NCBI RefSeq assembly: GCF_036781485.1
Contig: NZ_DAIQAX010000001.1
Location: 164,793 to 228,792, forward strand
Length of the DNA stretch: 64,000 nucleotides
DNA from: Thermocrinis sp.
GTDB taxonomy: Bacteria > Aquificota > Aquificia > Aquificales > Aquificaceae
Direction of reading: 5' to 3'
Shown piece after piece: positions 1 to 7,094 of this stretch. The stretch's first letter is position 1. Every line of letters begins with the position of its first letter. Both the position numbers and the translations under genes were made by a program. Below the pieces are notes generated by a model. That model had not been told where the DNA came from. It saw only the letters and a list, made by a program, of their open reading frames with translations, and made no database searches.

Positions 1-581
1 ATGAACCTTCCAGCTCTGTATTCGTAAGAAATTGCTTCCTCTCCATTCTCTACAGCCAAGGCGGACGTGAAGCACGAAAAATAGGTGGTTTTGTAACTGT
101 ATTCAAGACCGTAAGAATTCAAGCAGTAGACTTCCACTTTCAGCTCCTTTAGACTGCTTTTTCTTGAACCAACAATCCTATTATCAAACTTTTTAACGAG
201 CTTTTCAAGATTTATCAGTATTTCTATTCTGTCTTCTAAACTTATAGAGGTACCCTCACTATCGTAAGCCGCTTTTAGCTCACCCTGAACTGGATTTTTG
301 TTTAATACAAAACCTCTATCCTCTGGAGTAAGCTCCAAAGATTCTATTGCCCTTTTTACACATTTTATTACAGAATCCTGAGATATTTCTGTCGTATAGG
401 CAAAGCCCTGTTTGAAATCCTTTAGAACTCTAATGCCTAAACCCAACTCTTTTGACTTGGAAAGATTTTCCTGTTGTTCATTTGAAGTTTCAACCAACAG
501 CTTTTCTGTGCTTTCTAAATACACCTCATAATCGTATCCATCCTTTAGAGCTGCCTCTACCCACTTTCTTAAATTTTCCAT
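1..581 (-). CDS. TldD/PmbA family protein, N-terminal part (runs off window)
   Basis: An open minus-strand frame starts at ATG 579-581 and runs off the left edge after about 193 residues. Its opening (a YEVYLE segment near residues 18-23, then a Glu/Gln-rich stretch and ELGLGIRVLKD) resembles the first domain of the TldD/PmbA family. These proteins form a heterodimeric protease that processes small peptides and was named as a modulator of DNA gyrase. The HExxxH metal site that separates TldD from PmbA lies further downstream, so the two cannot be told apart here. The gene is divergent from fliL, about 30 bp away. The family call is fairly sure; the subunit is not. Confidence 0.7.
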   Translation of the reverse strand, partial: MENLRKWVEAALKDGYDYEVYLESTEKLLVETSNEQQENLSKSKELGLGIRVLKDFKQGFAYTTEISQDSVIKCVKRAIESLELTPEDRGFVLNKNPVQGELKAAYDSEGTSISLEDRIEILINLEKLVKKFDNRIVGSRKSSLKELKVEVYCLNSYGLEYSYKTTYFSCFTSALAVENGEEAISYEYRAGRF

Positions 582-611
582 GGATAGAAAAGATTTTATA
601 ATAGATTTCTG

Positions 612-1038
612 ATGACTGAAGAAAAAGTAGAAGAAAAGAAAAGAGGTAGGAAGAAGATTCTGTTTATCCTGCCAGTTTTTGTGTTACTCTTGGTTGGCGC
701 TGGTGGTGGGGCTTAAGTATTTCTGTTAAAGAAAACCAACCAAGAGAAGGAAGATAAGGTAAGTTTAGCTCAGATTGGTGTTATGTTTGACTTGGGCGTA
801 TTTACAGTAAATCTGGCGGATGCCAACACGGACGCTTATGCGAGAGTAGCAATAACTTTAGAGTTGTCCAACGAAAAGGTAAGGCAAGAAGTAGATAAGA
901 GGCTGCCTATTATTAAGGATGCCATAATTGACGTGATAAGTAGTAAGACCTCTGATTTTGTCAAAACTCCAGAAGGCAGAGAATCTCTGTGGTATCAGGA
1001 ACATATACTTTACTGAGTTTGTGGTTCAAACTTCGTGA
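612..1038 (+). pseudogene. fliL: Flagellar basal-body protein FliL, broken by a stop codon and a deletion
   Basis: ATG 612 opens a frame with a basic N-terminus and one hydrophobic segment (residues 16-34), typical of FliL, the inner-membrane protein beside the stator. The frame meets TAA at 714-716, just where a Tyr often follows the Gly-rich end of the membrane helix. The same frame continues after it with a good FliL periplasmic domain (VSLAQIG, FTVNLAD, ITLELSNEKV, EGRESL). Near 985-997 it shifts: the conserved ending NIYFTEFVVQTS is in another frame and stops at 1036-1038. About 15 codons between EGRESL and NIYF appear lost. A residual ORF spans 783-1016. Two independent lesions make a functional product unlikely. 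Confidence 0.8.
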
Positions 1039-1304
1039 TGGACTTTTTTTATAGCCTCTTAAAAGTTTTCCTGTCGCTGGCAATAGTGATAGTTCTCATA
1101 CTCATAGTCATACCTTATATTCAGCCCATGCTGGTTAGGTTTAGCCTGAAGGGGGGGTCAAAAGGTAATGTAAAGATCATAAACATCTTACCACTTCTAA
1201 GGGGTACTTTTATAGTGGAATTAGAGATAAAGGGAATTTATATGGTCATTCTTATTACTGAAAGAGGTGCTGATGTTATACACAGGGATAGCATTGATAA
1301 TTAG
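1038..1304 (+). CDS. fliO: Flagellar biosynthesis protein FliO
   Basis: An 88-residue protein with one membrane helix (about residues 7-30) and a short cytoplasmic domain containing KGNVKIINILPL and GIYMVILITERGADVI, the pattern of FliO. FliO helps assemble the FliP pore of the flagellar type III export gate. I start it at ATG 1038, which overlaps the original fliL stop (TGATG), rather than the GTG one codon earlier. It overlaps fliP by 32 bp. No lesion is visible, although both outer genes of this cluster are broken. FliO sequences are poorly conserved, so position between fliL and fliP carries much of the weight. Confidence 0.75.
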   Translation: MDFFYSLLKVFLSLAIVIVLILIVIPYIQPMLVRFSLKGGSKGNVKIINILPLLRGTFIVELEIKGIYMVILITERGADVIHRDSIDN

Positions 1305-2019
1305 CCTTTTACTATGGGAAGTGAGCTACGCTCAGAATCAGCTTCTGCCAAATATTGAAATAAAGGTTGGCACTGGACAGTTGGATACATCCATAAGACT
1401 TTTAATCCTTTTGACTATTCTTTCCCTTGCTCCTTCCATTCTTATAATGACTACCTCCTTTATAAGGATAGTGATAGTTCTCTCTTTGATAAGACAAGCC
1501 TTGGGTGTTCCCACAGTCCCCCCAAACCAAGTGATAGTTTCCCTTGCTCTATTTTTAACCTTCTTTGTTATGAAACCTGTGTTTGAAAGTATCAACCAGG
1601 AGGCTTTACAGCCACTGTTAAGAAATGAGATAACTGATCAAGTCTTCTTTGAGAGAACCTCGCTAATCCTGAAGGAGTTCATGGCTAAGCATACCAAAAA
1701 AGAAAGCATCAAGGTTCTACTGGATGTGTCTGATATGAAGGAAGAAGAAAAGAAGAGTATCAAGTCTTACCAGGATATACCCCTAAGTGTGCTAATACCT
1801 GCCTTTATGATAAGCGAAATAAGTGTTGCCTTTCAGATAGTGTTCCTGCTTTATTTACCTTTTCTCATAATAGACCTTGTAGTAGCCTCCGTCCTTATAT
1901 CCATGGGTATTCTCATGATTCCGCCCCAGATCATATACTTACCCTTTAAGCTCATGCTCTTTGTCCTGGCCAATGGTTGGGAACTTGTTATACTTTCTCT
2001 AGTAAGGAGCTACCAATGA
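1273..2019 (+). CDS. fliP: Flagellar export gate protein FliP
   Basis: 248 residues, normal for FliP. A signal-peptide-like N-terminus (residues 1-20, ending near SYAQ) precedes membrane segments, including TSFIRIVIVLSLIRQALG and a conserved C-terminal block with PPQIIYLPFKLMLFVL and NGWELV. FliP forms the pentameric core of the export gate with FliQ and FliR in the inner membrane. ATG 1273 is chosen over GTG 1267 because a GAGGTG ribosome site sits directly before it. The end overlaps fliQ (ATGA). The reading frame is complete, with no damaged motif seen, unlike fliL and flhB on either side. Confidence 0.93.
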   Translation: MLYTGIALIISLLLWEVSYAQNQLLPNIEIKVGTGQLDTSIRLLILLTILSLAPSILIMTTSFIRIVIVLSLIRQALGVPTVPPNQVIVSLALFLTFFVMKPVFESINQEALQPLLRNEITDQVFFERTSLILKEFMAKHTKKESIKVLLDVSDMKEEEKKSIKSYQDIPLSVLIPAFMISEISVAFQIVFLLYLPFLIIDLVVASVLISMGILMIPPQIIYLPFKLMLFVLANGWELVILSLVRSYQ

Positions 2020-2285
2020 GCCCTGAGCTTATTCTGTCTATGGGACAGAGAATGTTAGAGATGGCTTTTATACTGGCTGCTCTTGTACTAATTGCAACCT
2101 TTTTAGTAGGCTTAATCGTTAGCATATTGCAATCGGCTACCCAAATACAAGAGATGACCCTTAGTTATATTCCAAAGCTAATAGCAGCTTACGTTACAAT
2201 TCTTGTCCTTGGTGCATGGATGTTGAATAAACTCTTAGATTTTACCAAGGAGCTTATCATAAACATCCCCGTTTGGCTGAAATGA
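2016..2285 (+). CDS. fliQ: Flagellar export gate protein FliQ
   Basis: 89 residues with two membrane helices separated by the short loop SATQIQEMTLSYIPK, the FliQ signature. FliQ wraps around the FliP-FliR core of the flagellar export gate. The start at ATG 2016 shares four bases with the fliP stop, which supports translational coupling; a TTG at 1977 would add 13 unlikely residues. The end overlaps fliR by four bases (ATGA at 2282-2285). Length and sequence look intact. Confidence 0.93.
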   Translation: MSPELILSMGQRMLEMAFILAALVLIATFLVGLIVSILQSATQIQEMTLSYIPKLIAAYVTILVLGAWMLNKLLDFTKELIINIPVWLK

Positions 2286-3043
2286 TAATCTTTGATCTGA
2301 ATAGCCTTCTAACTCTTTTTTTGCTACATGTGAGGATCCTATCTTTCCTTTTAGTCGTTCCCTTTTTTGGAAGGGAACTCCTTCCCAATACGTTCAAAGT
2401 TTTTTTAGCCACAGCCCTTTCCCTAACACTTTTTATGTATGCGGATATAAAACCTTTAGATTTTCCAACTATAGGACATTTTTATTTTTCCGTGTTGAAG
2501 GAGTTTCTGTTTGGATTTTTCAGTGGTCTCTTCCTCAGGTTCATTTTTGACGCAGTGATGATAGCAGGGGAGGTAATAAGCGTAAACATGGGTATAGCTA
2601 TAGCCACACTTTTTTTGCCACAACAGCCTCAAACCTCTGTTATGTCTGTCTTTTTCATGCTATTCTTTACTTCCCTTTTTCTTGCCATTGGTGGTCCAGA
2701 GATGGTCTTTCTGGCTTTGGTCAGCAGTCTAAAAAAAGTGCCGTTAGGTGGTTTTGATCTTTACTCTGTGAACTTAGAAACTTTTCTAAGCTTATTTTAT
2801 GAAAGCTTTAACTTGGGAGTGTGGTTGTCCCTTCCCATAGTTTTAAGCATGCTTTTACTAAATTTGGTGCTTGCTGTGGTCAATAGGTTTATTCCCCAAG
2901 TAAATGTGTTTATAGTGGGTTTACCTTTGCAAATATTTTTGGGCTTTTTATTACTTGTAGTTCTTTTCCCTCTCTTATCCTACCTCTTGTCCAGTCATCT
3001 GAAAGAGTATATGATAGAGTTTATTAAAGTAGCTGGAGGTTAG
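2282..3043 (+). CDS. fliR: Flagellar export gate protein FliR
   Basis: 253 residues, strongly hydrophobic, with about six predicted membrane segments, matching FliR, the single-copy subunit that closes the FliP5FliQ4FliR1 export gate. Family features include RILSFLLVVPFFG near the N-terminus, GEVISVNMGIA with LFLPQQPQTS in the middle, and NRFIPQVNVFIVGLPLQI near the end. I use ATG 2282, overlapping the fliQ stop, rather than TTG 2273. flhB begins 6 bp after the stop. The frame is complete. Confidence 0.93.
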   Translation: MIIFDLNSLLTLFLLHVRILSFLLVVPFFGRELLPNTFKVFLATALSLTLFMYADIKPLDFPTIGHFYFSVLKEFLFGFFSGLFLRFIFDAVMIAGEVISVNMGIAIATLFLPQQPQTSVMSVFFMLFFTSLFLAIGGPEMVFLALVSSLKKVPLGGFDLYSVNLETFLSLFYESFNLGVWLSLPIVLSMLLLNLVLAVVNRFIPQVNVFIVGLPLQIFLGFLLLVVLFPLLSYLLSSHLKEYMIEFIKVAGG

Positions 3044-3049
3044 ATAAGT

Positions 3050-4080
3050 ATGCCGGAAGAGAATAAAACGGAGAGAGCTACTCCGTATCGGAGGAAGAAG
3101 TTAAGAGAGGAGGGAAACATAGCTAAGAGTGTAGAAATAGCTATAGCAAGCACTATTTTAGTGGGGACAATAGTTATTTTCTTTATAGGTTACACTATTT
3201 TTGAGAAGACCCTCAGGCTCTTTTGGAGTGTATCTTCCAACCCACTTGCGGATGCTTCTATCGTGTTTGCTCATTTTAAGGAAGAGGTAATACCTTTCAT
3301 ATTTCCTTTTTTTGTTTTAACCATACTTGTGGTTTTCTTAACCCATGTAGCCCAATTCGGTTTTATTTTTACATTAAAACCTATCCAGCCAAAACTTGAA
3401 AGGCTAAATCCTTTTGAAGGCATTAAAAGAATCTTTTCTCTCACCACTCTTTTTGAGCTTACAAAAAACAGTCTAAAGGTCTTTCTTCTAATCTTGGTTT
3501 CTTATTTTTTCTTCAGATCTGAAATGGGAGAACTTATGGGAATTTATTCCAGCGACCTATCCCTTAGTATAAAAAATTTTCTTATTTTTACCTTCAAGTT
3601 AATAATTTTCATAGGTGTGGTTGCTCTTTTTATAGCTTTTTTAGATTATGCATACAAGCGTTGGGATTATGAAAGGAAGATGAGGTCAAGGAAGAGTATA
3701 AACAGCATGAAGGTCATCCCATGATAAAGAGTGCGATAAGAAAGAGAATGAGACAACTATCCAAAGGAAGAATGCTGCAAGAGGTGCCAAAGGCAAGCGT
3801 GGTAATAACCAACCCTACACACATAGCTATAGCTTTGCGCTACAGTCCAGAAAAGGGAGACAAAGCTCCCGTTGTAGTGGCTAAAGGTAAAGGACAGATA
3901 GCGGAAAAAATAGTAGAAATTGCCATGATAAACGGTGTGGTTGTGGTAAGGAGGGAAGCCTTGGCAAGAGCCCTATACCCTGTAGTAGAAGTTGGTGAAG
4001 AGATCCCTCCTAAGTTTTACAGAGCTGTAGCGGAGATAATAGCTTTCGTAATGGCTCGCAGGAAAAGGATAGTGGCCTGA
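3050..4080 (+). pseudogene. flhB: Flagellar export switch protein FlhB, split by a frameshifting deletion
   Basis: The first ORF (3050-3724) has the FlhB N-terminus (ENKTERATPYRRKKLREEGN) and four membrane segments, then goes out of frame after YERKM at 3680-3682. The second ORF (3721-4080) holds the cytoplasmic domain with the autocleavage motif NPTH at 3811-3822 and the ending FVMARRKRIVA. Reading frame 2 backwards from 3721 gives EVKEEYKQHEGHPMIKSAI, which normally follows a short linker such as RMSKQ. So a non-multiple-of-three deletion of roughly 16 bases near 3682-3685 has split the gene. FlhB sets export substrate specificity and needs both halves continuous up to the NPTH cut, so function is probably lost. 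Separate translation of the second ORF is possible but unproven. Confidence 0.85.
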
Positions 4081-4304
4081 TGGAAATGGGAAAAATTCTC
4101 ATTATGTTGGGAATTTTTTTGATAATCTTTGGGGGAATCCTTATACTGTTTGAAAAAGTGCCCTTTGGCTTTGGAAAGCTGCCGGGAGATATAGTGTTTA
4201 AGAAGGATGGCTTTACGTTTTATTTTCCTATAGTTACATCTTTGATAATAAGTGTCTTACTTACCCTTATCCTAAACCTTGTGTTTTGGTTGCTTAAAAA
4301 ATAG
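4080..4304 (+). CDS. DUF2905 small membrane protein
   Basis: 74 residues with two membrane helices (about 5-24 and 48-70) and the central motif FGFGKLPGDIVFKKDGFTFYFPI, which is the hallmark of the DUF2905 family. Function is unknown; members are small inner-membrane proteins. The start ATG 4080 overlaps the flhB stop (TGATGG), so it is probably co-transcribed with the flagellar genes, though the family is not flagellar in general. It ends one base before tRNA-Asp on the other strand. Confidence 0.85.
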   Translation: MEMGKILIMLGIFLIIFGGILILFEKVPFGFGKLPGDIVFKKDGFTFYFPIVTSLIISVLLTLILNLVFWLLKK

Positions 4305-4305
4305 G

Positions 4306-4383
4306 TGGCGGAGCCGACGGGACTTGAACCCGCGACCTCCGGCTTGACAGGCCGGCGTTCTGACCTGGCTGAACTACGGCTCC
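4306..4383 (-). tRNA. tRNA-Asp (anticodon GTC)
   Basis: Read on the minus strand, the acceptor arms GGAGCCG (4377-4383) and CGGCTCC pair fully. The anticodon stem CGGCC/GGCCG-type arm encloses a loop with GTC, the T arm carries GGTTCAAGTCC, and a CCA end is encoded (TGG at 4306-4308 on the plus strand). All arms of a canonical tRNA are present. Confidence 0.95.
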
Positions 4384-4405
4384 TCAAATCTATATTATAA
4401 CACAG

Positions 4406-5053
4406 ATGGAAGTGTTCGACCAATACGCTAAGAACTACGATCTTTGGTATGAAAAACCCTTCGGAAACAGTGCCTTTAGGCTTGAGGTATCTTGTCTTGA
4501 GAGAGTTTTAGATCCTTTTTCCTCATCCCTTGAGGTGGGGGTAGGAAGTGGTAGGTTTGCCAAGGCCCTTGGGATTCCCTATGGCTTGGACCCTTCAATA
4601 GAGCTTCTAAGGTTGGCAAAGCGAAGGGGCGTTGTTGGGATTCTCGGAAGGGCAGAGGCTTTGCCCTTCAAGGAATCAAGCTTTGACTTGGTTCTCATGG
4701 TAGTTTCTGTATGCTTTTTTCAAAAGCCTTTAAGTGCCTTTGAAGAAGCTAGGAGGGTTTTAAAAAGGGATGGGGGCTTGGTGCTTGGGCTTGTTCTCTC
4801 AGAAAGCCCTTGGGCGAACTTTTACAGAGAAAAGGCAAAGAAAGGACATCCCATTTACTCCCATGCAAGGTTTTACTCCTTTGGAGAACTCTCCTACATG
4901 CTAAACCAGACCCACTTCAGAATTGAAAAAATATACACCACACTCTTTGAGGAACCCCAAGACCAAGAACCCTTGAAAAATCAAGAAATCAGGGAAGGTT
5001 TTTGGAAAGAGGGAGGCTTTTTCTGCATAAAAGCTAGAAAGTTAAGCTTATAA
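4406..5053 (+). CDS. Class I SAM-dependent methyltransferase
   Basis: 215 residues with a Rossmann-type methyltransferase core: motif I EVGVGSG at residues 43-49, then GLDPSIELLRLAKRR (acidic SAM-ribose loop) and AEALPFKESSFDLVLMV, typical of the Methyltransf_11 family. The family methylates small molecules such as quinones, or RNA or protein. Nothing in the sequence fixes the substrate. The ATG at 4406 is 22 bp from the tRNA-Asp gene on the opposite strand. Its 3' end overlaps, tail to tail, the read-through part of the pterin dehydratase pseudogene. Confidence 0.85.
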   Translation: MEVFDQYAKNYDLWYEKPFGNSAFRLEVSCLERVLDPFSSSLEVGVGSGRFAKALGIPYGLDPSIELLRLAKRRGVVGILGRAEALPFKESSFDLVLMVVSVCFFQKPLSAFEEARRVLKRDGGLVLGLVLSESPWANFYREKAKKGHPIYSHARFYSFGELSYMLNQTHFRIEKIYTTLFEEPQDQEPLKNQEIREGFWKEGGFFCIKARKLSL

Positions 5054-5342
5054 GCTTTTCAATCAAGTTTGCAAGTTTAAAGTCCTTTTCTGTGATAGCA
5101 TCCGCCTAATGGGTCTTTAGCTTTATCCTCAGCCTTTTAAAGCCAAGTTCTACATCAGGATGATGCCACAAGCTCTCTGCAAGATAGGCTATAGCGTTGA
5201 AAAGCATTACAGTTTCCTTCCAGTTTTTGGTGTTTATCTCTCTAACAATGCAACCATCTTTATATAACCATTGGGGAATTTCTTCCTTTATTTTTTCAAG
5301 GACCTCTTCAGGGTTGTAGTGCCTCAATCCTTCTTCTGACAT
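5034..5342 (-). pseudogene. Pterin-4a-carbinolamine dehydratase interrupted by an in-frame TAG
   Basis: From ATG 5342 the frame reads as a pterin carbinolamine dehydratase (MSEEGL, FNAIAYLAESLWHHPDVEL, FKRLRIKLKTH) but stops at TAG 5106-5108 after 78 residues. The same frame continues for 23 more codons with ADAITEKDFKLANLIEKL, the normal C-terminal helix of this family (compare T-H-x-A-x-G-I-T-E-K-D), and ends at TAG 5034-5036. With the amber codon read as an amino acid, the protein would be 102 residues, the usual length. These enzymes recycle 4a-hydroxy-tetrahydrobiopterin or act as molybdopterin-related dehydratases. A point mutation, sequencing error or read-through would each explain it. 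The start overlaps the regulator gene upstream. Confidence 0.8.
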
Positions 5343-5752
5343 AGGGGGCACACCCCATACATGTAAAGTGAATGGGACAGAACTTTAAAGCCATTCACTT
5401 CTTGGGGCACTTCACAACCTACATCTATTTTCAGATCAGTTATGGACCCGCAGAGGATACATACAAGATGATCGTGTTCCTGAATGTTCGCATCGTATCT
5501 TACCGAATTTCCCCAGTAGGCTACTTTCCTTATAAAGCCCATCTCTTCCAAAGTTTCCACCGTCCTATAAACCGTAGCCAAAGAAACAAAGGGGTAAATT
5601 TCTTTAACTTCTTCGTATATTTCCTCTACGGTAGGATGGTCTTCCCTCTTTAGGAGAATTTCGTAAACTGCCAATCTTTGGGGAGTTATCTTTAATCCCT
5701 TTTTCTTACAAGCCCTAACAAACTCTTCCAATCTTTCCTTGTAATCTAACAT
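5324..5752 (-). CDS. Fur/PerR-family metal-dependent repressor
   Basis: 142 residues: an N-terminal winged helix (GLKITPQRLAVYEIL, residues 19-33; FVSLATVYRTVETLEEMG, 55-72) and a C-terminal dimerization and metal domain. The structural zinc cysteines are C98/C101 and C135/C138, and HDH is at 93-95, as in Fur and PerR. These proteins repress genes for iron uptake or peroxide stress when bound to Fe or Mn. Whether it senses peroxide (PerR) or iron (Fur) cannot be settled from sequence. It is the only Fur-like protein in the window and is a candidate for the Fur-type box before leuA. A promoter lies at 5767-5795. Confidence 0.9.
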   Translation of the reverse strand: MLDYKERLEEFVRACKKKGLKITPQRLAVYEILLKREDHPTVEEIYEEVKEIYPFVSLATVYRTVETLEEMGFIRKVAYWGNSVRYDANIQEHDHLVCILCGSITDLKIDVGCEVPQEVNGFKVLSHSLYMYGVCPLCQKKD

Positions 5753-5766
5753 CGTGGCAAACCAAT

Positions 5767-5795
5767 AATATAAACCATTTAAGAATAATTTGCAA
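5767..5795 (-). promoter_or_regulatory. Predicted sigma-70-type promoter of the Fur/PerR gene
   Basis: On the minus strand, TTGCAA (5790-5795) and TATATT (5767-5772) are separated by exactly 17 bp and lie 15-43 bp before the start codon. The region is AT-rich and divergent from tRNA-Ser. Confidence 0.5.
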
Positions 5796-5822
5796 CTTTC
5801 TTAGGTTATAATTATTGCCGTA

Positions 5823-5910
5823 GGCGAGGTGCCGGAGTGGTCGAACGGGGCGGTCTCGAAAATCGCTGTGGGTTTGCAGCCCACCGGGGGTTCGAATCCC
5901 TCCCTCGCCG
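5823..5910 (+). tRNA. tRNA-Ser (anticodon CGA)
   Basis: Acceptor arms GGCGAGG (5823-5829) and CCTCGCC (5903-5909) pair fully. The anticodon stem GCGGT/ATCGC encloses the loop CTCGAAA, giving anticodon CGA. A long variable arm (GTGGG...CCCAC) marks a class II tRNA, and the T loop GGTTCGAATCC is present. CCA is not encoded. A TATAAT box at 5807-5812 is correctly placed for its promoter. Confidence 0.95.
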
Positions 5911-5919
5911 TGGAAAGTC

Positions 5920-5930
5920 CGATCATGAGC
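5920..5930 (+). repeat. 11-bp direct repeat, left copy, flanking a TnpB relic
   Basis: CGATCATGAGC occurs at 5920-5930 and again, exactly, at 6510-6520. The second copy contains the start codon of the next gene. The two copies bracket the TnpB-like relic and about 580 bp of DNA. Confidence 0.7.
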
Positions 5931-5974
5931 GAGGATGTTCTAAAAATCCTTCAAAATGGTTATAATAAAAGCTG

Positions 5975-6490
5975 ATGTATGTAAGCTTGCAGTTTAAACT
6001 TCAGTTGGACAGTTCCGACAGAAAAAAGCTTTTAGAATTAATGCGTAAGCAATCATCTGCCATAAGGTCTGCTTATAAACTGCTAAAAACCAAAAACTCC
6101 CATAGCCAAATCTACCAAAAGCTAAGACAACTGTTTCCTGACCTGCCTACCAAATACATAGACGTTGTGTTTGGTAGTAAAACCATTTCTGAAAAGCTTT
6201 GTAAAAACAGAAACAAGAAAAGCAAAGAAAGACAACTTCACCTAAGGATCACAACAGGCAAAAGAGAATTTGTTTATGCAGGAGCCGATTCAAGCGTTCC
6301 CAAGCAGGGAAAGACTAAAAAAGTCTCTCAAAGTGCTTGGCAAGTTCTGAAGGTGGCCTTCCTCTTCCCTGTTCTTGGAGAGATTTTGCCAAGGGACCTT
6401 TCTCCTCTGAAGTCTTTATTGGTGGAAGGGGCGTGGGACAGAGTAAGGAGCAGGTTAGTTCCCTTAGAGGTTGGGGGGACGCCCCAATGA
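5975..6490 (+). pseudogene. Decayed IS200/IS605-type TnpB remnant
   Basis: A 171-codon ORF whose first part (VSLQFKLQLDSSDRKKLLEL, KQSSAIRSAYKLLK, SQIYQKLRQLFPDLPTKYID) looks like the N-terminus of TnpB, the RNA-guided nuclease of IS200/IS605 elements. A further patch (LHLRITTGKREFVYA) follows much too soon, implying an internal deletion. TnpB proteins are near 400 residues with RuvC acidic residues and a CxxC zinc ribbon; none of these is present. The last 60 codons look out of frame, with an alternative open frame at 6337-6552. The stop lies in a hairpin, as at TnpB right ends. No tnpA is adjacent. This is a dead element. Confidence 0.7.
6471..6487 (+). repeat. Right-end type hairpin of the TnpB relic
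   Basis: TTGGGG (6471-6476) and CCCCAA (6482-6487) form a 6-bp stem with a GGACG loop that overlaps the stop codon of the TnpB-like ORF. IS200/IS605 elements carry such a hairpin at the right end, which is also the 3' part of the guide (omega) RNA. Confidence 0.45.
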
Positions 6491-6509
6491 GGGATTTTTC
6501 GAACAATCT

Positions 6510-6520
6510 CGATCATGAGC
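6510..6520 (+). repeat. 11-bp direct repeat, right copy
   Basis: Second exact copy of CGATCATGAGC (see 5920-5930). It includes the ATG at 6515 of the phosphatidyltransferase gene. Confidence 0.7.
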
Positions 6521-7090
6521 TATTTAACAAGGGAACTAAAACCTTACTTTGAAAAGGGACTTGCACCACTTATAGACACAATAGCAAAGCTTAAGGTCCA
6601 TCCCAACCTATTAACCGTTTTAGGTTTAGTCTTTGTATGCGTTGGCTCTTACCTGCTGTTTTTGGAAAGTCACCTTCTAAGTTTTTTTTTCTTATTGATT
6701 GGTGCCCTCTGTGATGCTTTGGATGGTGCGGTAGCAAGAAGGGGACAAAACGATAGTTCCTTTGGTGCCTTTATTGATTCTTTGACGGACAGATTTTCTG
6801 ACGCTATACCTTTCGTAGCCATAGCTCTTTCCTCACAGGATAGAATTTTGACCTTCCTTTCAATTATGGCAATACTTCTTTCTTTCGGTGTGAGCTACGC
6901 AAGAGCAAGGGCTGAGGGCTTAGGCTACGAGCTGAAAGTGGGACTTTTTGAAAGGACTGAAAGGTGGATAGTTCTTCTAATTGGCATTCTTTTTGAAGAA
7001 ATCTACTTAACCTTGGTGGTGCTTGTCATAGGCTCTTCAATAACTTTGTTTCAAAGGGTTTATACTTTTATGAAAATCTCAAGGAGGTAA
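6515..7090 (+). CDS. CDP-alcohol phosphatidyltransferase family protein
   Basis: 191 residues with several membrane helices and the full CDP-alcohol phosphotransferase signature: D67xxDG(70-71)xxAR(74-75), G84, D88 and D92. These inner-membrane enzymes move a phospho-alcohol head group from a CDP-linked donor onto another alcohol, for instance in phosphatidylglycerol or inositol lipid synthesis. The conserved GLFERTERW near residue 150 resembles the archaetidylinositol-phosphate-synthase-like branch, but the substrate cannot be fixed. Its start codon lies inside the right copy of the direct repeat flanking the TnpB relic, so the element sits right against the gene and may have replaced its original upstream region. 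Confidence 0.88.
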   Translation: MSYLTRELKPYFEKGLAPLIDTIAKLKVHPNLLTVLGLVFVCVGSYLLFLESHLLSFFFLLIGALCDALDGAVARRGQNDSSFGAFIDSLTDRFSDAIPFVAIALSSQDRILTFLSIMAILLSFGVSYARARAEGLGYELKVGLFERTERWIVLLIGILFEEIYLTLVVLVIGSSITLFQRVYTFMKISRR

Positions 7091-7094
7091 AGCA

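Noticed and set aside
714..716. Stop-codon recoding as an explanation for fliL
   Set aside because: The stop here is TAA and the pterin dehydratase has TAG; different codons and a second fliL lesion argue against a shared recoding system.
4220..4423. Minus-strand ORF across tRNA-Asp
   Set aside because: Its RSSARSERRPVKPEVAGSSPV-type translation is the familiar artefact of translating a tRNA gene.
5806..5816. PerR-box-like TTATAATTATT before tRNA-Ser
   Set aside because: Only 11 of 15 consensus positions match, and the sequence is explained by the -10 box of the tRNA promoter.
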